Assembly: GCF_003473485.1 (NCBI RefSeq)
Contig: NC_053042.1
Span: 31,478,762-31,542,761 of the forward strand
Source: Medicago truncatula
Lineage: Eukaryota > Streptophyta > Magnoliopsida > Fabales > Fabaceae
Length of the DNA stretch: 64,000 bases
Direction: 5' to 3'
Position numbers and translations under genes: made by a program. The notes under the pieces are model-generated. The model searched no databases, was not told the origin of the DNA, and saw only the letters and a program-made list of their open reading frames with translations. How positions within the stretch are numbered: position 1 is the stretch's first letter; each line of letters begins with the position of its first letter. Of this stretch, positions 49,501 to 61,800 are shown one piece after another.

Positions 49501-52442
49501 ATGGACCGTGTGGTTTAGCAAATATCAGTTCTCCTTGCATGAAGAAAGATCGTTGTTCCAAATACTTTCCAAAAAAATTCCAAAATGAAACTGTTGTTGA
49601 CCATGAAGGGTATCCTATTTACAGAAGAAGAGATAATGGTAGGCATATTCTGAAAAAGGGAATAACTTTAGACAATCGTCATGTTGTTCCGCACAATCGT
49701 TATCTCCTAATGAAGTATCAAGCTCATATCAATATGGAATGGTGTAACCAATCAAGTTCAATTAAATACCTTTTCAAGTATATCAACAAAGGTTATGACC
49801 GCATAACTGCAGCCGTGGTTCCCGATAAGTCAAATCAAGGTAATGTCAAGGATACTAACGCTGATGAGATCAAAAAGTACCTAGACTGTCGTTACGTATC
49901 ACCAAGTGAAGCATGACCTTCTGTGGAACGATTGTTTTTTCATTTGCATGGAGAACAATCTGTGTACTTTAACGATTATGAAGAAATGGATGAAGTCCTC
50001 TTGAAGCCTTCAGTCACGGAATCAATGTTTACATCTTGGCTTGAATGCAATGCTCGATATCCGGAGGCTAAATCACTAACTTATTCTAAGTTTGTTTCAA
50101 AGTTTGTATATAAAAAGCAACAAAGAACAAGGAAGCCAAGGAAGAAAGGATTCACCATTGGTAGGTTGATGTGGGTTCCTCCAAGTACCGGAGAAGTTTA
50201 CTATTTGAGGAGGATGTTAACTTGTGTTAAGGGACCAACTTCTTACGAAGATATCAAAACTGTGAATAATATTCTATATGATACTTTTAGGGAAGCATGC
50301 TATGCAATGGGATTTTTGGAAGATGATAAAGAATACATAGCTGCAATCAAGGAAGCAAGTGTTTGGGCTACAGGTGTATTTCTGAGGATATTGTTTGTGA
50401 CCCTTTTGCTTTCAGCTTCAATGGATAGACCAATACATGTATGGAATAATACTTGGCAATAGTTAAGCGATGGTGTCCTATATGAACAAAGAAAAGTGGC
50501 TAACAATCCAGGTATACTTATTAATTTTTTTTAACAATTTTACTAATACTTTCCAATAAACAAATATAACTAAAATTTAAATATATTGCACTTAGGTCTT
50601 AATCTTACAGAAGAGCAAATCAAAAATCTCACTCTAACCTTGATTGAAAAACACATGGAGAAAAATAGGAGATCACTTAAGGAATTCAAAGGCTTTCCAT
50701 ATCCAACTGGATATGTCATGGAAGAACTTGGCAATAGGCTAATATATGATGAACTTAACTACGATGTTAATGCATTAAAGGCTGAATTTGAAACACTGTT
50801 CAACTTACTTACAGGTATCCCACATTAGCAACTATATTTGTGAACTAACTCATTTTTTTTATCAATTAATTAAATAATTTATATAATTTCAGCTGAACAG
50901 AAAATGATTTATCAGAAAATCATTACAGTAGTAAATAGTAATAAAGGTGGTGTATTTTTCTTAAACGGTTATGGCGGTACTGGGAAAACATTTATGTGGA
51001 CAACCTTAGCTGCATCTTTGCGCATGAGGAGTAAAATTGTTTTAACTGTTGCATCCAGTGGTATTGCTTCTCTGTTATTACCTGGAGGTCGGACAGCTCA
51101 TTCAAAATTCAAAATTCCTGTTCCTACACTTGATAACTCAACGTGTAACATAGACGGAGGCAGTGAACTAGCACAACTTCTCAAGGTTGCTAACTTGATC
51201 ATCTGGGATGAGGCACCTATGGCGCATAGAAATTGTTTTGAAGCACTAGATAGAACACTCAAGGATATTATGTCTGTAACTTCAAATTCAAACAAAATCT
51301 TTGGTGGAAAAGTTGTTGTTTTTGGAGGAGACTTCCGCCAAATCTTGCCGGTAGTACCAGGGGCAGATAGATCAGAAATTGTACATGGATCTATAAGTTC
51401 ATCTTATATATGGGATCACTGCCAAGTTCTCACTCTCACCAAGAACATGCGCTTGCAACAAAGCTGCGAATCAGAGGATCCTATTGAACTTAAAAAGTTT
51501 TCTGAATGGATACTGAATGTTGGTGAAGGAAAGATAGCTGAACCAAATGATGGTTTTGCATAGATTGACATACCAGATGAATTTTTGATCAAGGATTTTG
51601 ATAATCCTATAGATGCAATTGTGAAAAGCACTTATACTGATTTCTTGGACAATTACAACAACCCTGATTACTTGAAGCAAAGGGCAATTTTGGCTTCAAC
51701 AATTAATGTAGTTGATTCCATCAATGATTATGTTCTCACAATGATCCCAGGTATATTCTTACCAACTTCTCAATAACCATAGTTATGAATCAAAATGGAA
51801 ATTTTATTGATGTACATCATATCAATTTCACTTGAAATAATTATTTGTTTTGTTACAGGACAAGAAAAAGAATATCTGAGTTCAGATTCCATTGATAAAT
51901 CAGAAATCAATGATGAATGCCAATCTTTTGAAATACTCACTCCAGAGTTTTTAAGTACCCTTAGAACATCTGGACTTCCTAACCATAAAATCAAACTCAA
52001 GATTGGTACTCCAATTATGCTTATGAGGAATTTAGATCAAGCTGAGGGATTATGCAATGGTACTAGATTAATTGTTACAAGAATGGCAGATCATATTATT
52101 GAGGCCAAAATCATTTCTGGAAAAAACATTGGAAATCTAACTTACATTCCAAGGATGAACATGTCTCCTTCACAATCTCCATGGCCTTTTAAACTTAATA
52201 GAAGGCAGTTTCCTATAATTTTATCATATGCCATGACTATTAATAAATCACAAGGGCAATCTTTGGACAAAGTTGGACTTTACTTGCCAAAACCAGTTTT
52301 TGGCCATGGCCAATTGTATGTTGCATTTTCAAGAGTCAAAAGCAAGAAAGGTTTAAAGATATTAATCCATGATTCTGATAACAAGTCACTTACTTCAACA
52401 ATGAATGTTGTCTACAAGGAAGTTTTTGAAAATCTGTATTAG
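46561..52442 (+). pseudogene. Helitron RepHel: Rep nuclease plus Pif1-like helicase
   Basis: Seven exons fit one frame: 46,561-47,611, 47,807-48,248, 48,335-49,248, 49,324-50,511, 50,596-50,814, 50,893-51,750 and 51,859-52,442, about 1,751 residues. The N-terminal third is low-complexity with repeated FPINTPTLP units. A zinc-finger region follows (ECQKCGACMW...MCCSNG), then the HUH nuclease motif RGLPHAHLLLFL and the YLFKYINKGYDR tyrosine/lysine motif. The helicase has Walker A GYGGTGKT, Walker B LIIWDEAP, VVFGGDFRQILPVVP, and a C-terminal TINKSQGQSLDKVG...VAFSRV. In-frame stops occur at 49,914-49,916, 50,460-50,462 and 51,561-51,563. About a dozen codons normally found between the SEA and PSVERL motifs seem to be missing at the first stop. 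The protein nicks and moves Helitron DNA as a rolling circle in functional copies; this one is very likely inactive. Confidence 0.92.
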
Positions 52443-53744
52443 GTAGGTTACTTATTCATTATTAATCAATATTTTCCTATACAATACTTGAATATTCATT
52501 TATTTAATTTATCTTTATGCTAATTCATTATGTGTGTTTAATACTTTTATTCAGATGGTACTTTTTCTTCTGTCTCCTAAAGAGTAGTAGGAACAATAAT
52601 CAAATTCCAATGCAACTGATCACATGTGGACTTGCAAGTTATTTGGGAAGTGTTCCTGTTACTTATTTGTTATATGACTACTAATCCCTACCCATGTGCA
52701 TTTGATTGATGTACTTTTTATTTTGGCTTATACAAAAGCAATGGAAATCTTTACTTTCATTGACAACTCCATCAACTTTGTCTTATTCTAGAGTGAGGTG
52801 TTTCATCATTACTTATAGGTATTTTTTGATTATATTCTCTTCTTTTGATTCAATTTATCTTATTCTTCCTATACCTTATACAATAATATAATGAATGTAA
52901 ACTATCTCTAACTTGACTAATATACATCTTTCTATTTTGCATGTATATTAAAGACAATTATCATGCAACCAAGTCTCATATGATGGCGAAACAGATACCA
53001 CGTTTGAATTCAACAAAGCTATGCTATTATAGACATAATTTTGAGTATCTATGTTTTTTTCATTGTTTGTATTATATAATACCTATATAATTCTGAATTT
53101 AAATGATCATTAACTTAAAAGTACTACAGTATTATGTTCAACATTGGTTTTCAATTACTCTTGCCAATTCAAACTTTGCACATACCACATATGTTCACAT
53201 ATAAGGTCTATATCTCAATAATTTTTAACTTTTACTTACATTCACATCAATGTGAGATTCCCATTTTATGCCTGACTCACATAAATGTGTATTGACATGT
53301 CAAGTTAAAGCAAAACCATGCTATATAATACAAGACAAAAACTTTATCAATGACAAATTTCAGGAACCAGATCAAATCATATACATTGATTCAACCAGAT
53401 TGATTTAGTCTTCTTTTACATTTCTCTTTATTATTATTTGTATCCATCAGACATTCAAACATATACTGAACCAACTTAAATAATATTTGAACAAACATAT
53501 ACTCTCACCATTACTGAACAATGGTTTGATTGATCACTGACTGAATTGGTAAATCAATTTTAATTCATCATGACATGCAAAAACAAACAAAACTCTCAAA
53601 TTCAATACACATCAACTTATTATCACCTATTCTTTACCCATTTATCATATATTAATATTTTACACACAAGGATGTTATAAAGACCACCAGGCCTGCATAA
53701 CTGAAGCTACTTTACCCTTCACACAATATCACTAATACAACACC
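52443..53744. other. Helitron spacer, no gene seen
   Basis: AT-rich sequence between the transposition genes and the cargo block. No exon of the B3-like type or any other family could be recognised. Confidence 0.45.
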
Positions 53745-54627
53745 ATGACAGCTAAACAAGAAATCTTTGAGAAGCACCCAATTGAACACTTTACTGCTGT
53801 TAAATTATTAGTGCAGGTTATATCTTACAAATTTTGATCAAAGTTATATTGCTATTTATAATTCATCATAAACATTAGTATTTATATAACTAACTTTTAT
53901 TTTTTAAATTTCAATTAGGACTATGTTGAAGTTGAACCAACCTTTGTTCAAAAACATTTCAATGATCTGAAGGATTCATGGACTATTTTAAATCACAGTG
54001 ATGAAACACACTGCTTAAAGTTCAACAAAAGTTTTGTCAATCCTATCTTAACTAAAGGATGGTCTGCTCTTCAGATTTATCATGATTTCCCTGATAATGT
54101 TGAGGTCCTGTTTGCCTATTACGGAAATAATTTGTACTTTGTGGAAATGTTCAAAGAGATCACAGATAATACCTGCATTCCACCATTTCACAGTCGCAGC
54201 AAAATGCCTCTACATACCATTCACTTTGACAATCATCTTACTGAAGCTGACTTCAATAATTCTGATATGGTTACATAACAATTTATGAATTACTTCATTA
54301 TCATTATATTCTATTATGAACTCTTACTAAATAATCTTATCTAATTTACAGGTGGTGGAAGAAGATTTTGCCATGTTTATAAAGCATAATGGAATCCATA
54401 ATTTAACACTTTGTGGAGATGATGGCAAAGAACAATATTTTGAAGTTTATTTCCTAACTGATCACAATCTTACTACTCTACTTGGCATTAACTGGGACAA
54501 ATTCTGCAAGTCAAACAATTTCAAAATGGAGCAAAAAATCCGTTTCAAATTCTACACTTTTGATTTGTCTAAGTGTCATGTGTATCCGGTCATGATACCT
54601 ACATCTTTTCCGTATACTTTGGGGTAG
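53745..54627 (+). CDS. B3-like (DNA-binding pseudobarrel) protein A
   Basis: Three exons, 53,745-53,816, 53,919-54,269 and 54,352-54,627, with phase-0 GT-AG junctions, give 232 residues with no stop. The middle exon is 117 codons. It carries a domain with the pattern EPTFVQKHF...LKFNKSFVNPILTKGWSAL...FAYYGNNLYFVEMF. The last exon carries a second one with LTLCGDDGKEQYF...GINWDKFCKSNNF..EQKIRFKF. The pattern of a central GW, a W..FC..N.. helix and a closing F.F strand fits plant B3-type domains, which bind DNA in the nucleus, but the match is distant and inferred by eye. It is cargo of the Helitron, in tandem with two relatives (55,010 and 56,879). Function and expression are unknown. Confidence 0.75.
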
Positions 54628-54964
54628 TATATTAAATCTGAGTTCCTCCTATCATTAATATGTAATAATCTTTATTTTGTATGCTACATTTGTATTCTGT
54701 TTGTAATATTGCGTACTATTTTCATTCGGTCAACTTTAAGTTTATATCTAGCACCAACTATATAAAATATTTATGTTATCATTAACTCTAATTCCATTCT
54801 ATCCATTTTTTATTATTATATTCTATTCTTACTAAATAACTTATAATCAACCTTAAATATATTTCTTATTAAGTTCTATGCTTCACAGTTCAAATATAAA
54901 GCAATATACCATATAGTACATGTCTATATTAAAAAATAATAATCAAAATACCCACTTCATTTGT

Positions 54965-54974
54965 CTATAAATAC
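54965..54974 (+). promoter_or_regulatory. TATA box of B3-like gene B
   Basis: CTATAAATAC lies 36 bases before the start codon at 55,010. The spacing leaves a very short leader, so it may be coincidental, but it is the only good TATA-like box in the 380-base spacer. Confidence 0.4.
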
Positions 54975-55009
54975 AAATAATACTATCAAACACTTATATG
55001 CTCATAGAG

Positions 55010-55859
55010 ATGAATATGGAAGAAATTAAGAAAGTGCTTCAAACTAAGCCACAAGCTCAACTTGAAATTGTCCAACTATCTTTTCAGGTATTTTTTAAAC
55101 TTATTTCCCTATCCTTTTTCAAATTCTAAAACATCATTCAATAACTATTATTCCTTTTTTTAGAGCTATGCAGAAATGGAACCTATCTTTATAGTTACTT
55201 ACCATCATGAATTAGGAGAACATTTGAATGTTTGCAACAACGAAGGCAAATGTCATATCATAAAATACAACAAAGATTTGATCTATCCACTTATAACCAC
55301 AGGTTTGAATGACCTTAAGGCATTCTATAACATTCAAGACAATGTCAAAATACTGTTGTCATATTTTGGCAATGATCTATTTCAAATTAAAAGTTTCACA
55401 CCAATAGATTCAACATCTTCTATTCCATCTTTCCATAGCAGAAATACAGATCATTCAAAATCTTTCATATATGATTTCACACTACCTACCAACAGAAACA
55501 TAGATGGTTATTTGGTAAGTACATTATATTTTATTTCATTTTACATTCTAAACAACCTCCATTTGTTTTTTCAACATTTTAACATAAATATCTTACCTAT
55601 TTTACAGATTTTACCACCTGCTTTGAGTTATTATATTAAACAAAAAAATACTGATAACTACATTACTCTATGCGGAGACGATGGACAAAAACAACATTTC
55701 CAGATTATGAAAAATAACTATGTTGAGACTACAATTGGAGGAAATTGGGATCATTTCTGTTTGAAGAATGGACTACAAGACGGATGTCAGATCCGGTTTA
55801 AATTTGCCCTTCAAGATCTTTTTTTTAAGTGTCATGTGTTCAATCTTAGCTTAGCATAA
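55010..55859 (+). CDS. B3-like (DNA-binding pseudobarrel) protein B
   Basis: Exons 55,010-55,087, 55,164-55,514 and 55,608-55,859 give 226 residues. The frame also stays open through the second intron, but the splice sites (GGTTATTTG|gtaagt and ttacag|ATTTTACC) match those of its neighbours. The middle exon again has 117 codons and the pattern EPIFIVTYHHELGEHL...IIKYNKDLIYPLITTGLNDL...LFQIKSF. The last exon has ITLCGDDGQKQHF...GGNWDHFCLKNGLQDGCQIRFKF. The two domains resemble B3-type pseudobarrels. Compared with gene A it has lost the GW tryptophan of the first domain (GL). It is flanked by genes A and C on the same strand and lies in the Helitron cargo. Role unknown. Confidence 0.78.
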
Positions 55860-56231
55860 TTGTGGTTCTTCATAAATGATGTAGTACATTTATGTTTGCA
55901 TTTGTCTTTAACTATTAAAGTGGCCTATCTACTTCTCCAATGATATATGACATATCGAAAATTATGTATCCTATAATATAACATATTCAGTACCTAATAT
56001 CTCTCAATTTCAATGCGTTACATTGTCCAAAACGATTTACCATTATGATAAATGTTACTTTATTGTTTAATCAGTTATGTCAAACTTCATTATTATCCTC
56101 TCCACTATATCTTATATATGCATGTATGAGAAAGAAAACTAATGTCAAGCACTAACAATTAACAAATTAATTCAGTAAACATTCCTTCACTATATCTTTT
56201 CAAAATTCTTCATTAAACTTTATAATAATAT
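55860..56231. other. Spacer between cargo genes
   Basis: No exon was recognised between the gene B stop and the end of the opposite-strand gene. Confidence 0.45.
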
Positions 56232-56575
56232 TTATAATTTCTCTAGAGGGCATACATACAACCTACGTGTTGAAGCAAGATATTTATACCATCCTTCACC
56301 AAAGTACATAAGACTTCCATTTCTTCTATCTCTCAAAATCTCACATTCATACGTCTCATATGTTTCTTCATCTATAAGAGTTAAACTATTTTGCTCATTC
56401 ATGTCAAGTTCATCAGCTACATGTTTACGAAGATGCTACAAAGAAAGAAATCAACTTACTACTAATAAATTAAAAAAATTATACTTATATAATTAATACA
56501 TATTCACGTAGCAAATAAACTTACCATAACACCATTTCCATTAGCCCAAATATACTTCGAATGTTTGGAATACAT
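56232..56575 (-). CDS. Small B3-like or hypothetical protein, opposite strand
   Basis: On the minus strand, exons 56,525-56,575 and 56,232-56,435 with a GT-AG intron of 89 bases give 84 residues starting MYSKHSKYIWANGNGVM. It includes LTLIDEETYETYECEIL and FGEGWYKYLASTRRLYV. The GWYKYL motif resembles the GW..F helix of B3-like domains, so a partial relative of the neighbouring genes is plausible. Most of a domain is missing at the N-terminus. It could equally be a degraded fragment, and no further upstream exon was found. Confidence 0.45.
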
Positions 56576-56878
56576 AATTATATATCTATTGAATAGTCTA
56601 ATCAATCAAATACAACTCTATGCCAATGTACAACACTAATAGCACTTGAATGGTAAACTCATGTCAGGAATCTCTATTCCATTGTACTTTGAAAAATTCC
56701 TTTTCCTAAAAAAATATTATTTAACTAAAAGCTACAAAATATTCATATCTTTATAAAAATAATTCCTTCCTATAAATAAAACACTTACTATATTCATTGT
56801 CGTTGCAGTTTAATTCATTGCAAACCACTTACCATATACTATTTAATCTTTCATAATTTTACTTTATAATCCACTAAT

Positions 56879-57837
56879 ATGGAGTCAAGTTCTTCATCCA
56901 TAAGTGAATTACCTTCTAGCCAAAGAAGGGGACAGAGTAGTAGAACTCCATTGATAACATTTGAGTCCAATAGACCTTATTTCATGGATGTTTGCACAGA
57001 GGTATATAATCATTAACTTCTTCCAAGTTTATGTTATTTGATTTATATATTTATATTCTTTTATTACCCAATAACTAATATTATTTTATTTACATTGAAG
57101 ATCATTTGCGAATTAGATCCATTATTTGTTGCAGAGCATTACCATGAACTCGAAGAACATTGGATATTACAAGATGGTTATGGAAATTGTCATCGACTTC
57201 AGTTTAACAATTGTATCACTATGCCAATGCTTACTGAAGGTTGGCACGGATTCAGGGATTTTTATCATGTAACATTGAATCCACTTATGTCTTTCACATA
57301 TCTAGATAATAGTCATTTCCAAATTAAAATTTTCAATGGTTCTACGCCAAAAAATGAATATCCACGTTATCATAGGTTGACTACGTGCATTAATCGAGAT
57401 CTTCAATTCTATCTCACAGTACCAGACATATATCCAATGAGTAACAAATTGGTATGAGTTTTCTTCTTTATATGTTATTATTTTAATTCATTTCTTAAAT
57501 TGTGGATTTTCAATCATAAATACCTATTCATTTTTTTACTATCAAATTTACCAATTTCCAGATTTTACAACCAGATCTTGCCAGCTTTCTCCAACTTAAA
57601 AACCATCAATATCTCAGACTATCCGGACCATCAAATACTGTAACAATCTGCAAATTGATATTCAAAGAGGATCCAGAAAGCAATATGAATATTGTTATTA
57701 TTGGAAATGGATGGAAAAGATTCTGCTCAAATAATCGCATACGTCATGGAACTCATTTAGAATTCAAATGTGACGCTGTGATGGCAAAAAACATCGTTGT
57801 TGTAATGAAACTTTCTCGAAGATATGATCTTCAATAA
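56879..57837 (+). CDS. B3-like (DNA-binding pseudobarrel) protein C
   Basis: Exons 56,879-57,001, 57,101-57,451 and 57,562-57,837 give 249 residues with no internal stop. The first exon is longer than in A and B and encodes a Ser-rich, basic stretch (MESSSSSISELPSSQRRGQ). The middle exon is again exactly 117 codons, with DPLFVAEHYHELEEHW...LQFNNCITMPMLTEGWHGF...HFQIKIF. The last exon has the second domain with GNGWKRFCSNNRIRHG..LEFKC. It is the same family as genes A and B by motif order, exon phases and exon 2 length, though clearly diverged. Nuclear DNA binding is inferred only from fold resemblance. Confidence 0.78.
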
Positions 57838-58075
57838 AACTCCTATTTCCATCTAATAATTATTCCCATATTTTCTGTCATTTATAAATTATATAATTAA
57901 GTATCATTTATTTTCAGCCACGAATATATTCCACCATGTAAATTTATAATTGTCATGTTAGTAACAAAGAATAATATTACTTTTTCATTCATTTGTTCTT
58001 TTGCTTTTAAATATTCTATCTTAAATAATTAATATAAAACTTCACAATTAATATAACAATTTCCCCTTTCTCAGA

Positions 58076-58276
58076 CTTTATAATGTCCTACTAACAACTA
58101 AGTCTGGAATGGGATGGAAAATCTTTTGTTCTAAAAACAATATAAAAGCACCCGATAACATCCGATTTAAATTTTCAATTGACAATCCTATGGCCAAATG
58201 CAATGTTTACAAACTTCATTCATTAATACTTCACCTGAGTTCTACCACTTTTTGTGATGTAATTGCCTCTACATAG
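58076..58276 (+). pseudogene. Fourth B3-like copy, last-exon fragment
   Basis: A frame of 66 codons plus stop reads LLTTKSGMGWKIFCSKNNIK...NIRFKFS, the second-domain motif of the family. The first two exons are absent, and the Helitron end lies about 220 bases downstream, so it is a truncated copy. Confidence 0.7.
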
Positions 58277-58494
58277 TTTTTGTTCTATTATATATCTACA
58301 ATCTGTTTTGCTATTCCTACCTATTTATTTCTTCATGTTATTTCTATTTAACTTAAGTGTATTTTAAATTATTCAACTACATCAACTATGTATTACTGAA
58401 CTGCACATTTATTTCAGTCATTCTTCCTAATAAAGTCTTCATTTACTCTTAATTTCTCATTAAAATCTTATGTCATATTCACGTCCTCCCTTAA

Positions 58495-58544
58495 CGCGCG
58501 GCTGCGCCGCGCTACCCGTGCTATAGCACGGGTCTCTCGACTAG
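58495..58544 (+). other. Helitron 3' terminus with stem-loops
   Basis: The palindrome cgcgcggctgcgccgcgc is followed by the terminal hairpin acccgtgctatagcacgggt and then ctctcga and CTAG. A hairpin about 10 bases before a CTRR end is the Helitron transposition terminator. Confidence 0.9.
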
Positions 58545-58570
58545 TATATATATATATATATATATATATA
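58545..58570. repeat. TA microsatellite at Helitron insertion
   Basis: The (TA)n run continues the similar run at 41,421-41,437 on the left side of the Helitron. The element therefore inserted between A and T within a microsatellite that lay upstream of the pectate lyase gene. Confidence 0.85.
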
Positions 58571-58876
58571 GGATTATCCCTTTTACAAAAAGAAAAGTGA
58601 TTATCCTATGCTTCCGTTCCACACTACACCCCTTCAATTACTAATTCCCCTAATCATGGAGTTTTAGAATATATTAGTAATAAAATAATGACCTAAACTA
58701 AAATGAGCCAATAACTAACCACTTTGGAGAAAGCAACCATGGTAGTACTTACTTACCCATCCACTAGTGGAGAGTGAGTGAGTGAGTGAGAGAGTGAACT
58801 CTGCTGTAGTACTAGTAATAGCAGTAGCAAGAGCTAGCACTCAGCAGTGTGAAAGAAAACTTTCCCTTCATCAACA

Positions 58877-61800
58877 ATGTTCCAAACAACCTGCATTTTC
58901 CTAATCTCACTACTTTGCTCCTTTTTCAACCATGGAACATCAATGCTTAACCTCACACTCCCTGGTCAACATCCAGACCCTGAATCTGTTGCCTTAGAAG
59001 TTCACAGGTACAAAAACTCTTAACAAAAGCTACATTGTTCTATCAAAACCTCTTTTTTTTTTTCTTTTCTTCTTTTCACACCTCCTCTCTCCCCTGTTTC
59101 TTTCTCAGCTCTTTGATGCAAAAAGAATAACAAAACTCACTTGTGTCTTTTTTTTCTCTCTTCATTTTCTTTATAATCTTTGAGACCCTACATTACATAA
59201 AACAAGTAAGGAAAAAGGGTAGATCTGGGTCATAAAAATATTTCATTTTCTTGTGTTACTACAAAATTTCATTTTTTGGTCTTTACAAAATTTATTTCTT
59301 TTGGGTCTCCACAAAATTTCATTTTTTTTTGTCATAAAATAAAAAATAAAAAAAAGTCATTTTTAGGGTCATTTAGAAATTTCATTTTTTTGGGTCATAC
59401 TTGGGTTACTATAATGGCTAGTTAGTAAATGTAGCTAAAAATTTCTCCAATGTTTAACAAAATTCATATTATTTTGTAGGAAAGTGAATGTTTCAATGTT
59501 AAGAAGAGAAATGCTATCAATATCAAACAAAGAGTTTTCAACATCATGTATAACAGGAAACCCAATAGACGATTGTTGGAAATGTGACACAGATTGGGCC
59601 AACAATCGTCAAAGGTTAGCAGATTGTGCAATAGGGTTTGGACAAAATGCCAAAGGAGGAAAAGGTGGCAAATTTTACATTGTCACAGATTCCTCAGACA
59701 ATGATGCTGTGAATCCTAAACCTGGTACTTTAAGATATGCAGTTATACAAAATGAACCACTTTGGATTGTGTTTCCAAGTAACATGATGATTAAGTTGTC
59801 TCAAGAGCTTATTTTTAATAGCTTCAAAACCATTGATGGTCGTGGTGCTGATGTTCATATTGTTGGTGGTGGTTGCATCACTCTTCAGTATATAAGTAAT
59901 GTTATTATACATAACATTCATGTTCATCATTGTCATCCCTCAGGTAAAAAAATTATTCAGTATATGATCGGTATCAGAGTGAGTATGTTAGAATTACGAC
60001 GATTTACTGTGACTCCTACAAAATCACGGTGGAATCGTTATGAGTTTGACATACTCACCTTGATATCATGTATTTAGTTGCTCATAAAAAAAATTATTTT
60101 GTTGCTTTATTTTCACTTTTGTTATACATCAATTAAGTAGGAGTAACATACTAATTTTTCGTTTCTCTTTTTGTTTGTTTGCACTTCTTTTGATGTGTAT
60201 TGTAATTGTAATGCACGCTTTTTCTCTCAAATGTCATTGTCGTGGGGTAACATAAAAAAAAGTTAATTAATGTGGGTTACATTTTTTAGAAAGCATTTCT
60301 CTACTTTTAAAAACTACATAAACTTTAGACTAAAGACCTATTCTAACTAGTATGTTGCTCTATTGATTTTAGTTTTAATAGTTATTCGAAAATGTTAACC
60401 AGTGTCCCACCAATTTAACGAAGCAAATATCGTATTTTGGCATTGAAATTTGTGCTGTCAACCACTCAAAAGTTTAAAAAACTTTCTTTTTTTGATGTCC
60501 TTAAACAGTGTCCCGGACACCGGTTAACATGACCCATAGTTATTTTAGTCCTTCTACCAAATAAATATGTGATTTTAATTTTTTTAATACACTTTAAACA
60601 TTTGTCTATTGATTTTAATTTATTTCATTTATTGATATTTTTTTGACATATTGAATTGTTTTGAACTTTATTTAGTCAAAATTCACTAATGAAAAAAAAA
60701 GTTATATTCGTCTTAAAATAAATTTCTACTTTTTTCACCTAAACTTTTGAAATCATATCATACTGCCTTTATTATCATGAAACCCCAAATGTTTTTTTAT
60801 TAAAAATAAAAATGAAAGAATACGTTTTTGTTGACTAAAATATAAAAGGAATGGAAAGAGATTGTACTTGTAGACAAGACTAAACGAAACTTAAGGGTCC
60901 CTCTAAAAGAGGCCATGACCCAAATTAGAGGAAGTGTAATTAAGACAAAAACATATACTTTATTTTCTAAAATGCATCTTAATCTTATCTTCTTAATAAT
61001 TTACATTTAGCATTAGAGAAATACTTTTTTTTTTTGACAAAAGCATTAGAAAAATACTTGTTTGTTCGAAATTCCAAATAATATAATATTTGGACACACG
61101 AATAAAATTATACATCATTAATTTTTTTTTCCTTTTTCTACTTTTATTCTTTCATGTGTCTAAATGTTGTTTTCAAATCTTTTGACCATGCCAAGTCCTT
61201 CTCTTAGCATTTATTATTCTACCATTGCACATGTGAACAATCTGACTTTTTTTCTCATTCTTTCATCTGACAGAATTTGTTAAGAGACTATGACAATACT
61301 TATGTTATTATTACTTAAGTTCAAGTGGTAAATAATGTACATCACAATTTTGTCAAATGTTACACAATTCAGATTTTCATTTTTGATAGATAAACAGAAC
61401 AAAAACCAACCAAAGTTAATATCTTCTTTGTGTGAACAAATAAAGAAGATTTCATATTTTTTGTATACTAACAAAATTTGTAATGCTTGAAGGTAACACT
61501 AACGTGCGTTCGAGTCCAGAACACTATGGATACAGAACAGAATCAGACGGAGACGGAATCTCAATATTCGGATCAAAAGACATATGGATAGACCATTGCA
61601 CACTCTCACGTTGCAAAGACGGTTTAATAGACGTCGTTATGGGTTCAACAGCAATAACAATCTCCAACAACCATTTCTCACACCACAATGAGGTTATGTT
61701 ACTAGGCCACAGTGACCACTACAAACCAGACTCAGCAATGCAAGTAACAATAGCATTCAACCATTTTGGTCAACAATTAGTTCAGAGAATGCCACGTTGC

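Larger units (their letters stand above)
41438..58544 (+). mobile_element. Helitron, 17.1 kb, with RPA, RepHel and cargo
   Basis: The left end begins TCTACTCTACTCTAC after an A. The right end is CTAG followed by T, as expected for Helitron insertion between A and T without target duplication. Before the CTAG is a stem-loop, cccgtgctatagcacggg, with a 9-11 base spacer, and a second GC-rich palindrome (58,495-58,512). It lies in a TA microsatellite that continues on both sides. Inside are an RPA1-like gene, a RepHel gene, and a 6-kb block of B3-like genes. RPA and RepHel have in-frame stops, so this copy is probably not autonomous. The length is within the range known for plant Helitrons. Individual element boundaries rest on terminal motifs only. 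Confidence 0.92.

Noticed and set aside
61483..61492. Upstream start codon just before pectate lyase exon 3
   Set aside because: It lies in the intron before the AG acceptor. The spliced frame is continuous with exon 2, so no separate gene starts there.
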